Shown piece after piece: positions 22,818 to 32,241 of a stretch of 41,532 nucleotides of DNA (the first letter of the stretch is position 1; the number at the start of each line of letters is the position of its first letter). A model generated the notes under the pieces. It did no database searches. It saw nothing but the letters and a program-made list of their open reading frames with translations, and was not told the origin of the DNA. The stretch is from CAKZNE01 sp002695025. GTDB taxonomy: Bacteria > Bacteroidota > Bacteroidia > Flavobacteriales > Schleiferiaceae. The position numbers were made by a program, and so were the translations under genes. The stretch is taken from contig CAJWML010000026.1 of the NCBI GenBank assembly GCA_913043285.1, positions 1-41,532 on the forward strand. The letters run 5' to 3'.

Positions 22818-25735
22818 GACTTCAGCTTATAAAGAAAGTACAGTTCAACCAATGTTCCGGGGTATTCCGGGTTTTCAGGATTTAATTCAGAGATATGCTC
22901 CTTGTATTTTTCCGTGGGGTCTATAAAACGAATACGATCATGGGTTATTTTCATACCATAGGAACTTTTATTTGCTGAAAAGGATTTGTATCCTTTTCCA
23001 TTATCTTCAATCCTTACCACCAGACAATCTCCATTTTTAGTGAAAGTAATTCTGACCAAACCTTTATTATCCCTGCGCGAACGGATTCCATGTTTAAGGG
23101 CATTTTCCACATAGGGTTGCAGTAGCATGGACGAGGGCAGAAGTACTATCTCTGCGCGTACGTCCCGGCTAAGTACAATTTCATAGTGCAGCTTGTCTCC
23201 GAAGCGCAATTTTTCAATTTGCAGGTACAGCTCCAGCATTTGTATTTCATCAGCCAGTGCTATTTCTCCAGAACGGGATAACCTGAGGACGGTACGCATC
23301 AAGCTGGCAAAGCTTCTCATATAGTGTTGTGCCCGGTTGTATTCATGTTTGGCTAATAATTCAAGAATGGAATTAAAGGCATTAAAAAGAAAATGAGGAT
23401 TCATTTGAGCCCGAAGTGCTTTTTCCTCGGCCTGCACAAAAAGCTTATACAATTTATTCTCGCGGGCCAGGAGGCGATACCTTACGGAAAGGAAATAGAA
23501 AGTAGTTCCGGCAATAAGCACTACAGCTACAGACCAGTACCAGGGATTTTGCCAAAAGGGAGGCGCAATACTAAATGCGACCGTAGAATGAATTTTATTA
23601 TCACCGGGTGTACGCAATTCTAAAGAATAACTTCCTGGCTGCAATGCTGAATATATGGCCTTGGGTTCAGGACTTACTATCCAGTTATCATGCAGCCCAC
23701 GCAGCCGGTACATAAAGTGGGCAGGTTCCCTGAAGCTGATCGCTTTAAAGGTGAAAGCTACGTGGCTTTCTTTGTAGTTCAGTTCCGTTTTTCCTTCTAC
23801 CGGTTTTTTCTGATCATTAGCTTCCCAGCCTGTGATTGCTACGGGTACATCGATCTTTGGTGGTGTCCAGTCATAATTCCAACGACTAATGCCCTTATTG
23901 CTAATAGCCCAAATGTGGTTGTTATACACGGTGATATCATATACCTCCCTGGAAAGAAGCCCATCGTGATAGGAGTAATGATGATATTGAGGAGAGGAAG
24001 AATGGGGCTGGGTTACCCGGGTAACACCGGATAGGGATGCTACCCATAATCTTCCTTTGTCATCTATATAACTACGTTGGCAGTTATTGTCAGGAATACC
24101 ATCCAGATGTTGAATTTTACGGGTGTGGTAATCATATTTAAAAACACCGTTTTCACGTGTTGTTACCAAAAGGCAACCGTTCCCCAACAAGTCCAGGTCT
24201 GCAATGCGATCATTAAAAACCGGATGTGTTTCACCCAGGCTTTGGGTTTTACCATTCTCATATACAAAAAGTCCAATGTTAAAGCCCAGCCATATTTTGG
24301 AGAAGTCAGGTAAGGCGGAAACAGCCTTGGGTTGATGAGCAGGGGATTCCAAAGTAAAAGAAAGGGAATCACCCGCTTCTGACACAAATTGTAAACATTT
24401 CTTGCTGTAATACCACAAGTAGGGTGAAGAATTGTCATTATTTCGAAAAAAGAAACATGTAAAGGGGTTTTGGGAAGGAGGAATACGTGATTTGCCTTTG
24501 AACACCTGAGTGCTGGTATGGCCTCTTACAACTATAAGGTCCTTCCAACTTGCCAGAGGAATGTATGCGCTACTGGCTCCGTCCCATTCTGCCATCTGGT
24601 CAAAATTTCCGGCTGGAAATATAAGGGTCTTTCTGCTGCTGGTGGTTACATACACCCCGTAGTTATTGCTGATTATCCTCAAAGGCTGACTGTTGTCCAA
24701 ACTGATCAGCGAAAGAGATTCCATGTTAAGATGGGGCAAGTAGAATATACCATTTTCCAGTGTGCTGAACCAAGTTCCTCCTTCATGATCCTGCCATACG
24801 GATGATACCGCCCAATTCTCTATAAAGCAGCGGGGATCTTCATGCAGGTTGGCAAAGGGAAAGCACAAAACACCTTTGCGGGTACCCACCCAGAGGTGTC
24901 CCTGCTTATCAGCATGAATGGAATATAATATGTACTGTTCCCTTCCAAGACTCTTTCGCTGTACTACTATCCCGTTTTCAATTTTATAGAGATTATGGCC
25001 AAATGCATAAATAAATGTGTTATTGGAAAGAGGGTATATTTTAACCCGGTGTGATTGATCTCTGTGGTTTTTGAGAGCAGGTTTATGCTTCAATTCTATA
25101 CGTTGTATCCGGCTGGTACCATAAGGCTGAAATAATATTTCTTCAGGTTCATAGCTGCTTTTTCCTCCCGTAAATACCAATGAGTTGTTAACTTTTTGGG
25201 TTTGAATAACCAGTGGACTATTAAGGGCTTCGAGGTTTAATGGTAAACAAACCTGCTCTACGGTGTGCGTTGAAACCTTAAAAAGCCCATAATGCGAATC
25301 TCCCAGCCATAAATTACCTTCATTATCTTCTGAAATACTAACGATTACCGGGTATTCCAAAGCTCTTAGCAGGGCTTTAAGTTCTTCATTAAAAGCGGGT
25401 TCAATAATTTTACCTTTTTCATAATAACAAAGCCCGCCCCGGTAGGTGTAGAACCATAGCTTAGCATCCCTGGCCAGGTAAAAACCAAATACTACATCAT
25501 CCGTTAAGCCGTCCTTTCGGGTATAATTCGTGAAAGTACGACCATCAAACCGGCTAAGGCCGTAATTGGTAGCCATCCAGATATATCCTTCCTTATCCTG
25601 AATAATTTGGTAAACCTCGTTGCTGGGCAGGCCATTGATTATGTCAAAATGTTGTAGCGCAAAATATTCATAAGCAACAGCTTTTGAATAAATGCACAAA
25701 AATATAAATGAGTAGATTATTTTCAGTAGTGGCAT
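22814..25735 (-). CDS. two-component-propeller sensor with LytS-type histidine kinase
   Basis: This 973-aa membrane sensor has an N-terminal signal or anchor (LLKIIYSFIFLCIYSKAVA). Reg_prop-type beta-propeller repeats fill about 25-620 (DKEGYIWMATNYGLSRFDG, DNEGNLWLGDSHYGLF, DKGRLWVASLSGVTRV). A Y_Y_Y-type domain follows (about 640-705), then one membrane helix (about 713-735). The kinase is of the LytS type: RAQMNPHFLFNAFNSI, with H781 as the phospho-site, and an ATPase part with DNGKGY. The propeller probably senses a periplasmic ligand, in this family often a glycan, but without a nearby polysaccharide locus the ligand is unknown. It is co-transcribed with the LytTR regulator through a 4-bp overlap. 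Confidence 0.92.
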   Translation of the reverse strand: MPLLKIIYSFIFLCIYSKAVAYEYFALQHFDIINGLPSNEVYQIIQDKEGYIWMATNYGLSRFDGRTFTNYTRKDGLTDDVVFGFYLARDAKLWFYTYRGGLCYYEKGKIIEPAFNEELKALLRALEYPVIVSISEDNEGNLWLGDSHYGLFKVSTHTVEQVCLPLNLEALNSPLVIQTQKVNNSLVFTGGKSSYEPEEILFQPYGTSRIQRIELKHKPALKNHRDQSHRVKIYPLSNNTFIYAFGHNLYKIENGIVVQRKSLGREQYILYSIHADKQGHLWVGTRKGVLCFPFANLHEDPRCFIENWAVSSVWQDHEGGTWFSTLENGIFYLPHLNMESLSLISLDNSQPLRIISNNYGVYVTTSSRKTLIFPAGNFDQMAEWDGASSAYIPLASWKDLIVVRGHTSTQVFKGKSRIPPSQNPFTCFFFRNNDNSSPYLWYYSKKCLQFVSEAGDSLSFTLESPAHQPKAVSALPDFSKIWLGFNIGLFVYENGKTQSLGETHPVFNDRIADLDLLGNGCLLVTTRENGVFKYDYHTRKIQHLDGIPDNNCQRSYIDDKGRLWVASLSGVTRVTQPHSSSPQYHHYSYHDGLLSREVYDITVYNNHIWAISNKGISRWNYDWTPPKIDVPVAITGWEANDQKKPVEGKTELNYKESHVAFTFKAISFREPAHFMYRLRGLHDNWIVSPEPKAIYSALQPGSYSLELRTPGDNKIHSTVAFSIAPPFWQNPWYWSVAVVLIAGTTFYFLSVRYRLLARENKLYKLFVQAEEKALRAQMNPHFLFNAFNSILELLAKHEYNRAQHYMRSFASLMRTVLRLSRSGEIALADEIQMLELYLQIEKLRFGDKLHYEIVLSRDVRAEIVLLPSSMLLQPYVENALKHGIRSRRDNKGLVRITFTKNGDCLVVRIEDNGKGYKSFSANKSSYGMKITHDRIRFIDPTEKYKEHISELNPENPEYPGTLVELYFLYKLKS

Positions 25736-25837
25736 TTCACGGAAAATTTAACCTAAAATTTTAAAGTAAAAAGCATTACGGTTACTAAAAGCTTAGAAGC
25801 GGGTAGGGTAGCCGCTGGTTAAAAAAACTGCATATAG

Positions 25838-25845
25838 TATCTTCG
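25838..25845 (+). promoter_or_regulatory. candidate -7 element of accC
   Basis: TATCTTCG matches 7 of 8 positions of the Bacteroidota TAnnTTTG box and lies 23 bp before the accC ATG. The upstream -33 motif is not clear, so this is tentative. Confidence 0.35.
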
Positions 25846-25868
25846 CCACCACACAACAAATTAGCTCT

Positions 25869-27353
25869 ATGAATAAAATACTAGTAGCCAACCGTGGTGA
25901 GATCGCCTTACGGGTAATGAAGTCAGCCCGTGAAATGGGAATACAAACCGTAGCGGTGTATTCTGAAGCTGACCGTAATTCCCCACACGTGAAATATGCC
26001 GATGAGGCCGTTTTGCTGGGACCGCCTCCCTCTAACCAAAGTTATTTGCTGGGCGATACGATCATTGAAGTATGTAAGAAGCTCAAGGTAGATGCCATAC
26101 ACCCGGGCTACGGTTTTCTTTCTGAAAATGCTGATTTTGCTGACAAGGTGGAAAAGGCTGGTATTACCTTTATAGGACCTTCTTCGCAATCCATGCGCAT
26201 TATGGGTGATAAGCTGTCCGCCAAGGAAGCAGCCAAAAAGTTTGACATTCCCTTGGTACCGGGTACGGAAGGTGCTATTACGGATGTAGAAGAAGCCAGG
26301 AGCATCAGCAAGGAAATAGGCTTTCCGGTACTGATCAAGGCCTCGGCCGGTGGTGGAGGAAAGGGAATGCGCATTGTACGAAATGAAGAAGAGGTGGAGG
26401 AGCAGATGAAGCTGGCGGTTTCCGAAGCCAAGTCGGCTTTTGGGGATGGCTCCGTTTTTATTGAGAAGTATGTAAGTTCTCCACGCCATATTGAAATACA
26501 GGTGCTTTGTGATAAGTTCAACAACCAGGTACACTTGTTTGAACGTGAATGCAGTATACAAAGGCGCCACCAGAAAGTAGTGGAGGAAGCTCCTTCCTCG
26601 GTGCTTACTCCCGAGCTCCGCGAAAAAATGGGACAAACTGCCCTGGATGTAGCACGCAGTTGTGAATATATCGGGGCCGGCACCGTAGAGTTTATCCTGG
26701 ATGAGAACAGGAACTATTACTTCCTGGAGATGAATACCCGCCTGCAGGTGGAACACCCGGTTACCGAAATGATCACCAATGTAGACCTGGTGAAGGAGCA
26801 GATAAAGGTGGCCCGTAATGAGAAGCTATCATTTAAGCAGGAGGACCTTAGCATTATTGGCCATGCCATAGAAGTGCGCGTTTATGCGGAAAACCCCATG
26901 GAAAACTTCCTGCCGGATATCGGGAACCTCAAAGCTTACCAGCGTCCTCACGGTACAGGGGTAAGGGTAGATGATGGTTTTGAGGAGGGGATGGATATTC
27001 CTATTTACTATGATCCCATGATCTCCAAACTGGTTACCTACGGTAAGGACAGGGAAGAGGCGCGTAAACGTATGATTCGTGCCTGCGAGGATTACGTGAT
27101 CAGCGGGGTACAAACCACGCTTTCCTTTGGTAAATATGTCATGGAACACCCACGTTTTATTGAGGGCGACTTTGACACCCACTTTGTGGATAAACATTTT
27201 GACCCTAAGCGTCTTACTGAAAAATCAGGAGCCGAAGAAGAGGTGGCGGCAGCGGTTGTGGCATATCTTTTGGAAAACCGAAAGGCCCAGGTTGCCGTTA
27301 AAGGGGGTGCAACTACCTCAAAAAGCTCCTGGAAAAGGAATCGGACATCATGA
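25869..27353 (+). CDS. accC: acetyl/propionyl-CoA carboxylase biotin carboxylase subunit AccC
   Basis: This 494-aa ATP-grasp enzyme carboxylates biotin on its carrier protein in the first step of fatty acid synthesis, or of a propionyl-CoA carboxylase. It opens with KILVANRGEIALRVM. The glycine-rich ATP loop is KASAGGGGKGMRIV (about 157-170), with EMNTRLQVEHPVTE (about 291-304) as the signature. The length is slightly above the usual 450 aa because of a C-terminal tail (EEEVAAAVVAYLLENRKAQ). No accB gene is adjacent, so its biotin carrier is encoded elsewhere. It overlaps the following DUF4294 gene by 4 bp. The assignment as accC rather than a propionyl-CoA subunit is by sequence style only. 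Confidence 0.9.
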   Translation: MNKILVANRGEIALRVMKSAREMGIQTVAVYSEADRNSPHVKYADEAVLLGPPPSNQSYLLGDTIIEVCKKLKVDAIHPGYGFLSENADFADKVEKAGITFIGPSSQSMRIMGDKLSAKEAAKKFDIPLVPGTEGAITDVEEARSISKEIGFPVLIKASAGGGGKGMRIVRNEEEVEEQMKLAVSEAKSAFGDGSVFIEKYVSSPRHIEIQVLCDKFNNQVHLFERECSIQRRHQKVVEEAPSSVLTPELREKMGQTALDVARSCEYIGAGTVEFILDENRNYYFLEMNTRLQVEHPVTEMITNVDLVKEQIKVARNEKLSFKQEDLSIIGHAIEVRVYAENPMENFLPDIGNLKAYQRPHGTGVRVDDGFEEGMDIPIYYDPMISKLVTYGKDREEARKRMIRACEDYVISGVQTTLSFGKYVMEHPRFIEGDFDTHFVDKHFDPKRLTEKSGAEEEVAAAVVAYLLENRKAQVAVKGGATTSKSSWKRNRTS

Positions 27354-28015
27354 AGAAACTCTTTTTACTTCTCTTTATTTCTGCGGTAACGGTAGTACAC
27401 GCTCAACCGGACACCACGACCAGTAACCCCAGAGACAGTATTATCCAGTACCTGAGTGCCGATGGTCATCGTTTGTTGAATGCCATTATTGTTGAAGGAG
27501 ATACCATCCCTATGATGGTGCTGGATGAAGTGTTATTTATGGATAAGCCGTCCTTTGACTCGGATGAGTCTCGCAGGCGTTATTATATCCTGAGGCGTAA
27601 AGTACTTAAAGTGTATCCCTATGCGGTAATGGCTGGTAATAAACTGGATAGCCTTAACCTGATTTTAGCAGGCATGCGAAGCAAGCGGGATAAAAAGCGC
27701 TTCATTAAGGACTTTCAGGAATACCTGGAGGAAAAGTTTGAGGATCGCTTAAGGAAACTCACCCGTACCGAAGGGCAGATACTGAGTAAATTGATCTACC
27801 GTGAAACGGGTATTACCACTTATGAGCTGATCGATGAATACCGCAGTGGCTGGAATGCCTTTTGGTGGAATATAGCTGCCAACTACTATGACATAAGCCT
27901 TAAAACACCCTATGAACCCGAAACGGTGGAGGAGGACAAGCTTATAGAAACCATCCTGCAAAGGGCCTTTAATCAGGGTCTTTTGGAAGAGCGCAAGCCT
28001 ATTACCACTCTTTAG
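27350..28015 (+). CDS. DUF4294 exported protein
   Basis: This 221-aa protein has an N-terminal signal sequence (KKLFLLLFISAVTVVHA). Its conserved body fits DUF4294: GDTIPMMVLDEVLF (about 50-63), RRRYYILRRKVLKVYPYA (80-97) and LSKLIYRETGITTYELID. The family is restricted to Bacteroidota and has no known function. It probably acts in the periplasm. It is translationally coupled to accC (ATGA overlap). Its stop codon overlaps that of the convergent miaE gene by 3 bp, so no terminator separates the two. Confidence 0.85.
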   Translation: MKKLFLLLFISAVTVVHAQPDTTTSNPRDSIIQYLSADGHRLLNAIIVEGDTIPMMVLDEVLFMDKPSFDSDESRRRYYILRRKVLKVYPYAVMAGNKLDSLNLILAGMRSKRDKKRFIKDFQEYLEEKFEDRLRKLTRTEGQILSKLIYRETGITTYELIDEYRSGWNAFWWNIAANYYDISLKTPYEPETVEEDKLIETILQRAFNQGLLEERKPITTL

Positions 28016-28602
28016 TGCAGGGCAGCCTTGAGGGGAAGACTTTCCAATATGGCTCCCTCTATAGCTTCCAACTCGTTCCAGCGCTCAACCACTTCCTCTT
28101 CCGGGAAATAAAGAGCCGCCATTTTTGCAAAGCTGTTGCCGTGCTTGGCTTCCGAGGTGTAGATCATACGATAGAAGCTGGCCAATTCTTCATCCTGAAT
28201 GTAGTCACTGACCAGCTTAAAGCGTTCAAAGCCCCGGTTTTCTACAATGGATGCAATAATGAGCCGGTCGCGGAAGCGCTTTTCCCGGTTGGAGTGGCAG
28301 TGTTTAAGCAACTGCTTTACGTACTGATCTTCACCGATAGAGTGATTAAGGGTAAGGTTACGCTGTTGCATTATCCTATAGACTAAGCGGAAATGTTCCA
28401 GCTCTTCAATGCCGGTGTGGATCAGCTCGGGTATGATTTCTTTCCGGTCCGGATATTTGGCCACAAAACTCATGGCCATGGACGAAGCTTTGCGTTCGCA
28501 GTCTGCATGATCCTTAAGAAAGCCGTCAAAATTATTCAAAACGGTTTCAATCCAGGCTTTGGATGATCGGGTTTTAAGATGTAATTCTTCAACAGCGTCC
28601 AT
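28012..28602 (-). CDS. miaE: tRNA-(ms2io6A)-hydroxylase MiaE
   Basis: This 196-aa ferritin-like diiron enzyme hydroxylates the isopentenyl group of ms2i6A37 in tRNA. The iron ligands visible are E36 (DHADCERKAS), E67-L-E-H70 (IEELEHF), E121 (VENRGFERF) and E151-A-K-H154 (SEAKHGNSF). These form the two ExxH pairs plus single glutamates expected. The length is normal. It is transcribed towards accC-DUF4294 and is divergent from the GT2 operon, with only 41 bp between starts. The role depends on a MiaA/MiaB pathway encoded elsewhere. Confidence 0.92.
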   Translation of the reverse strand: MDAVEELHLKTRSSKAWIETVLNNFDGFLKDHADCERKASSMAMSFVAKYPDRKEIIPELIHTGIEELEHFRLVYRIMQQRNLTLNHSIGEDQYVKQLLKHCHSNREKRFRDRLIIASIVENRGFERFKLVSDYIQDEELASFYRMIYTSEAKHGNSFAKMAALYFPEEEVVERWNELEAIEGAILESLPLKAALH

Positions 28603-28643
28603 ACTTCCTTATTTTGCAACAAATTTAGAGTTTCAGTCAAACT

Positions 28644-29897
28644 ATGGAGGTATCCGCTTTGGAGAGTGCCTATCGCAAGAAATTTGCCTTTTACAAGGAG
28701 CCGTTAATATGTGAGGCTCCTTCAGGTTATCTTCGGCTATGTGTGGTCATCCCATCGTATAATGAAAATCTGGAGTTCACGCTTCAAAGTCTTTCAGAGT
28801 GTGAGGTGACCGATGCCCGAGAAGTGGAGGTCATCATCGTTCTGAATCACTCCACCAATGCCCCGGAAGACATCCGTAATTATCATCATAAACAGGCTAT
28901 AGAGCTGCCCCGAAAGCTGTCCAATGGCCTGGTGGTACATCCCGTTGTTGCTTTTGACCTTCCGGCTAAGCATGCTGGCGTAGGCCTGGCCCGTAAAATA
29001 GGAATGGACGAGGCCACCTTTCGTTTTGGGCAGCTGGAATATGACGGCCTTATCGTTTGCCTGGATGGGGACTGTACAGTTTCAGTCAATTATCTTCAAT
29101 CCCTGCTCACGGCTGAAGAGCAGCACTACAAGGGTCTTTCCATTTACTATGAGCATCCGTTAAATGGCTTGGATGATCAACATGTAAAGGCCATTGTGAA
29201 TTATGAAATATTTCTCCGGTTCTACGCCCAGGGGCTTCAATGGGCCGGTTATCCTTTTCCCTTCCAAACGGTGGGGAGCAGTATGGCGGCCAGGGCTACT
29301 GCCTATATGCGGGTAGGTGGTATGAGCAAACGCAAGGCTGGTGAGGATTTTTATTTTCTCCATAAACTCTTCCCCCAGGGGCTGTTCACGGCATGGCCAC
29401 ATTGTACCGTATACCCCTCGGCCCGCATCTCCAAACGGGTTCCTTTTGGTACCGGTAAAGCCATGATAGCCAGTAAAGCAGGGGAGAAGGATTACGGTAG
29501 GTTATACCACCCACAATTGTTCCGGGATTTACGATTATGGCTGCTTGATCTTAAAGAGGTGTATACCCTTAATAGCCAGTCCTGGCCGGAAACGGTACAT
29601 CATTTCCTGGAACAGCAGTATTGGAGAGCGGATCTTCAGGATCTCACGCTTCGGTCCAAAACCTATGAGCAGTTCAAGCGTAACTTTTACTTCTGGCTGG
29701 ACGGATTTAAAATACTGCGTTTCCTTCATTCCAACCCATTGCTGATAAAAGATGTGGACAATTGTATTGGTTGCTCTGAACTATTGGGTACAAAGGCTAC
29801 CAATCCGTACGATCTGCTGATGGAACTACGAAAGCGTGAAAAAGAAGCCCGCTTGGTTATCTTTGATACATGCGTTTGCGAGCCTTCAAGTATCTAG
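28644..29897 (+). CDS. family 2 glycosyltransferase
   Basis: This 417-aa cytoplasmic GT-A enzyme has the nucleotide-sugar start VVIPSYNE (34-41), the metal-binding LDGDC (140-144) and an acceptor-side AGEDFYFLHKL near 233-243. The C-terminal 130 residues are helical, without membrane segments, and of unknown role. The donor and acceptor are unknown. It is the first gene of a three-gene unit with an AlkB-like enzyme (28-bp overlap) and an outer-membrane protein (4-bp overlap). This hints at work on a lipid or surface glycan. The combination is not one I can name. Confidence 0.85.
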   Translation: MEVSALESAYRKKFAFYKEPLICEAPSGYLRLCVVIPSYNENLEFTLQSLSECEVTDAREVEVIIVLNHSTNAPEDIRNYHHKQAIELPRKLSNGLVVHPVVAFDLPAKHAGVGLARKIGMDEATFRFGQLEYDGLIVCLDGDCTVSVNYLQSLLTAEEQHYKGLSIYYEHPLNGLDDQHVKAIVNYEIFLRFYAQGLQWAGYPFPFQTVGSSMAARATAYMRVGGMSKRKAGEDFYFLHKLFPQGLFTAWPHCTVYPSARISKRVPFGTGKAMIASKAGEKDYGRLYHPQLFRDLRLWLLDLKEVYTLNSQSWPETVHHFLEQQYWRADLQDLTLRSKTYEQFKRNFYFWLDGFKILRFLHSNPLLIKDVDNCIGCSELLGTKATNPYDLLMELRKREKEARLVIFDTCVCEPSSI

Positions 29898-30934
29898 CTG
29901 CTTATTTACTACCCCTTAGCGTAGCTTATGCGTTTACACGCTCCGATTGGACCACCTTTTCTCCACTCATCCATGCCTTTGTAACCATACCCTTCCTGGA
30001 ACTCTTTATAAAAGCCGATGCCCGAAACCTGGCCGAGGCGGAGCAGGAACTTGCCCGTAAGGATACAGTTTATGATGCCTTGCTTTACCTCTGTCTTCCC
30101 ATACAATACTTTTTTATGATATGGTATCTGAACCAGGTATCAGGAACCACTATCCATCACCTCGAATTCTGGGGTTGGAGCGCCTCCATGGGCCTTATGT
30201 GCGGTATATTGGGGATCAACACGGCCCATGAACTGGGACACAGGCGGAGTGTTTCTGAAAAAACAATGGCTAAAATGCTGTTGATGACTTCACTTTACCC
30301 GCATTTCTTTATTGAGCACAATTACGGACACCACCGTAATGTAGCTACGGAAGAAGATCCGGCTTCAGCCCGGTATAAGGAGAGCCTATATGCCTTTTGG
30401 GTGAGGTCGGTATTCCATTCGTACAAGAGTGCCTGGAGTATTGAAAATAAAAGGGTAAAGAAAAAATACGGCACTTCATTTACCCTGAAAAACGAAATGA
30501 TCCTATACATCCTGGTGGAGATTGTTCTACTGCTAAGTATATTTATTATCTGGAACATGACGGCCCTTATAGGATTTTGCCTGGCAGCTGCCGGAGGTAT
30601 ACTGCTGCTGGAAACCGTAAACTACATTGAACATTATGGACTGCGGAGAAAAAAGGTTTCCGAGTACCGCTATGAAAACACCCAACCGGCACATTCCTGG
30701 AACTCCAATCACATTATAGGCCGGCTTATGTTGTTTGAGTTGAGCCGCCATAGTGACCACCACGCCTTTCCGCACCGTAAATACCAGGTACTTCAAAATC
30801 ATGATGAAAACCCGCAACTTCCCACCGGTTATCCGGGCATGATGTTGCTGGCCACCATTCCGCCACTCTGGTTCCGGGTTATGAACCCCAGGGTACATAA
30901 ACAGGTTAATTTGCCAAATACAACTCGTACATGA
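29870..30934 (+). CDS. alkB: alkane 1-monooxygenase (AlkB-type) integral membrane hydroxylase
   Basis: This 354-aa membrane diiron enzyme shows all histidine motifs of AlkB: HELGHR (120-125), EHNYGHH (149-155), NYIEHYGL (251-258) and LSRHSDHHA (291-299). The C-terminal block QLPTGYPGMMLLATIPPLWF is also characteristic. About six hydrophobic helices are visible. Known AlkB enzymes add oxygen to the terminal methyl of medium-chain alkanes, with electrons from rubredoxin. No rubredoxin gene is adjacent, so it must use one from elsewhere. The substrate may be an alkane or an acyl chain. It is co-transcribed with the GT2 and beta-barrel genes. The overlap with GT2 (28 bp) is unusually long, so the exact start is uncertain. 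Confidence 0.88.
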   Translation: MRLRAFKYLAAYLLPLSVAYAFTRSDWTTFSPLIHAFVTIPFLELFIKADARNLAEAEQELARKDTVYDALLYLCLPIQYFFMIWYLNQVSGTTIHHLEFWGWSASMGLMCGILGINTAHELGHRRSVSEKTMAKMLLMTSLYPHFFIEHNYGHHRNVATEEDPASARYKESLYAFWVRSVFHSYKSAWSIENKRVKKKYGTSFTLKNEMILYILVEIVLLLSIFIIWNMTALIGFCLAAAGGILLLETVNYIEHYGLRRKKVSEYRYENTQPAHSWNSNHIIGRLMLFELSRHSDHHAFPHRKYQVLQNHDENPQLPTGYPGMMLLATIPPLWFRVMNPRVHKQVNLPNTTRT

Positions 30935-31980
30935 ATAATAAACTAATGGCGGCCGGGGTCTTGCTCGGTATTACGGCTCACGCCCAGGTGGTGAATTTTG
31001 ACAGTGAAAGTATTTCCCGGGAGTTTGTCCGTAATTTCAATATTTACAGTGAAGCTTATTCCGAGCCCGTGATGGAGGCCTTTTCCTATAACTCTTTAAG
31101 CGGTTGGAATCAGACCGCCAGGATTATTCGCCCCTATTCAGTGCGCCTGGAATTTGTTACGGGTGCTACTTTTACAAAGGATGCAGAGGTTACCTTTAAT
31201 TTTAACGATTACCTTTTTTCCGACAATATTGAGCTTGAGGGGCCTACGGAACCGATATTGCCTACCGCGCTGGGGGGAAGCACAGAGAACTATTTTCGGT
31301 ATTCCGTACAGGGAAATGTAAGCTTGGTGGGTGATTTTACCACCACACAGGATATCCCCGCTTTCAGCGGGGTTACGTCACCTTTCAATTCAACCCCTAA
31401 CGTAGTGCCCCAGCTAAGCCTGGGACTACCGGGTAGTTTTGAATTGACCGCCCGTTTTTTTCCTTATTACAATTACCAGGGGGTAAGCCACAATGAGTTT
31501 GGTATAGGTGTAAAGCATGGCCTTGGCCAATACTTTAAAATGCCGACAAATCTGCATTGGAATGTTGGGGTGTTTTATGACCTGAACCAGTATACCTATA
31601 GACCGGAAGATTTCCTGGAAGGGGAGGACCAAAGGATCCGTTTAAGGGGTAGTGCTCTGCTGATGGAGTCTTTAGCTTCGTATGATTATAAATTTGTCTC
31701 GGTATTTGGAGGTTTGGGTTTTTATAACTGGACCAACAGTTTTGATATACTAGGTACTTACCGTTACGTGGTGGAAGAGGGCCAGTTTAACGGCCGCGAA
31801 GTATTTACAACCACCGATCCCGTGACCTTATCCCGGAATAAGACCGGTGTAAAGGGTAGTGCAGGTGTCACTTTCCGTATTTTAAAGGTAGTAAGCCTTT
31901 CGGCCGCCTACCACCTTGCCTCCCGGAATACACTTACGGTAAACCTGTCCTTCAATTTTGCCACCTGGCCTAAAGAGTAG
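30931..31980 (+). CDS. predicted outer-membrane beta-barrel protein
   Basis: This 349-aa exported protein has a short signal sequence (NNKLMAAGVLLGITAHA). It ends in alternating hydrophobic/aromatic strands (SLSAAYHLASRNTLTVNLSF, then FATWPKE), as in barrel proteins. Strands rich in Tyr, Phe and Gly recur throughout (HWNVGVFYDLNQYTYR, FVSVFGGLGFYNW). It resembles uncharacterised Bacteroidota outer-membrane families (DUF6588-like, from memory). It is coupled by a 4-bp overlap to the AlkB gene and may transport or bind the AlkB substrate or product; that is inference. No terminator is obvious before the tRNA promoter at 32004. Confidence 0.7.
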   Translation: MNNKLMAAGVLLGITAHAQVVNFDSESISREFVRNFNIYSEAYSEPVMEAFSYNSLSGWNQTARIIRPYSVRLEFVTGATFTKDAEVTFNFNDYLFSDNIELEGPTEPILPTALGGSTENYFRYSVQGNVSLVGDFTTTQDIPAFSGVTSPFNSTPNVVPQLSLGLPGSFELTARFFPYYNYQGVSHNEFGIGVKHGLGQYFKMPTNLHWNVGVFYDLNQYTYRPEDFLEGEDQRIRLRGSALLMESLASYDYKFVSVFGGLGFYNWTNSFDILGTYRYVVEEGQFNGREVFTTTDPVTLSRNKTGVKGSAGVTFRILKVVSLSAAYHLASRNTLTVNLSFNFATWPKE

Positions 31981-32003
31981 ATATTAAAAAGAAGTTTGTG
32001 GGA

Positions 32004-32036
32004 CTTGCGTATGTAATTTAAACTCGCTTATCTTTG
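32004..32036 (+). promoter_or_regulatory. promoter of tRNA-Leu(CAG)
   Basis: CTTG (32004-32007), a 21-bp spacer and TATCTTTG (32029-32036) match the Bacteroidota -33/-7 consensus (TTG, TAnnTTTG). The tRNA starts 11 bp downstream of the -7 box. Confidence 0.75.
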
Positions 32037-32047
32037 CCGTCCGTTTC

Positions 32048-32129
32048 GCGCACGTGGTGAAATTGGTAGACACGCTGTCTTCAGGCGGCAGTGCCGCAAG
32101 GTGTGGAGGTTCGAATCCTCTCGTGCGCA
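32048..32129 (+). tRNA. tRNA-Leu, anticodon CAG
   Basis: The acceptor GCGCACG (32048-32054) pairs with CGTGCGC (32122-32128). The D-arm region reads GTGAAATTGGTAGACAC, the anticodon loop TTCAGGC gives CAG, a long variable arm is present, and the T arm GGAGGTTCGAATCCTC follows. The 82-nt length and long variable arm are typical of tRNA-Leu. CCA is not encoded in full. Confidence 0.95.
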
Positions 32130-32132
32130 CAG

Positions 32133-32161
32133 AAAAGGTGGCCCAACAGGTCACCTTTTTT
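32133..32161 (+). terminator. terminator of tRNA-Leu(CAG)
   Basis: AAAAGGTG (32133-32140) pairs with CACCTTTT (32152-32159), followed by TT, right after the tRNA. Confidence 0.65.
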
Positions 32162-32241
32162 CATTTGTTCCATTCTGTGAAAGAGATCCCGCCAAAACAA
32201 TCAGGGGGATGGTCAGCGTTAAATTCCCAGGAGATCGTCTT

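Noticed and set aside
25923..26756. 277-aa minus frame antisense to accC
   Set aside because: It lies fully inside the highly conserved accC gene and has no recognisable domain.
27200..27353. frameshift at the C-terminus of accC
   Set aside because: The tail is somewhat long, but its frame ends in a normal ATGA overlap with the next gene, so no break is needed.
32101..32241. N-terminal extension of the rhodanese frame into tRNA-Leu
   Set aside because: The signal sequence begins at ATG 32242, and the upstream codons are tRNA and terminator sequence.
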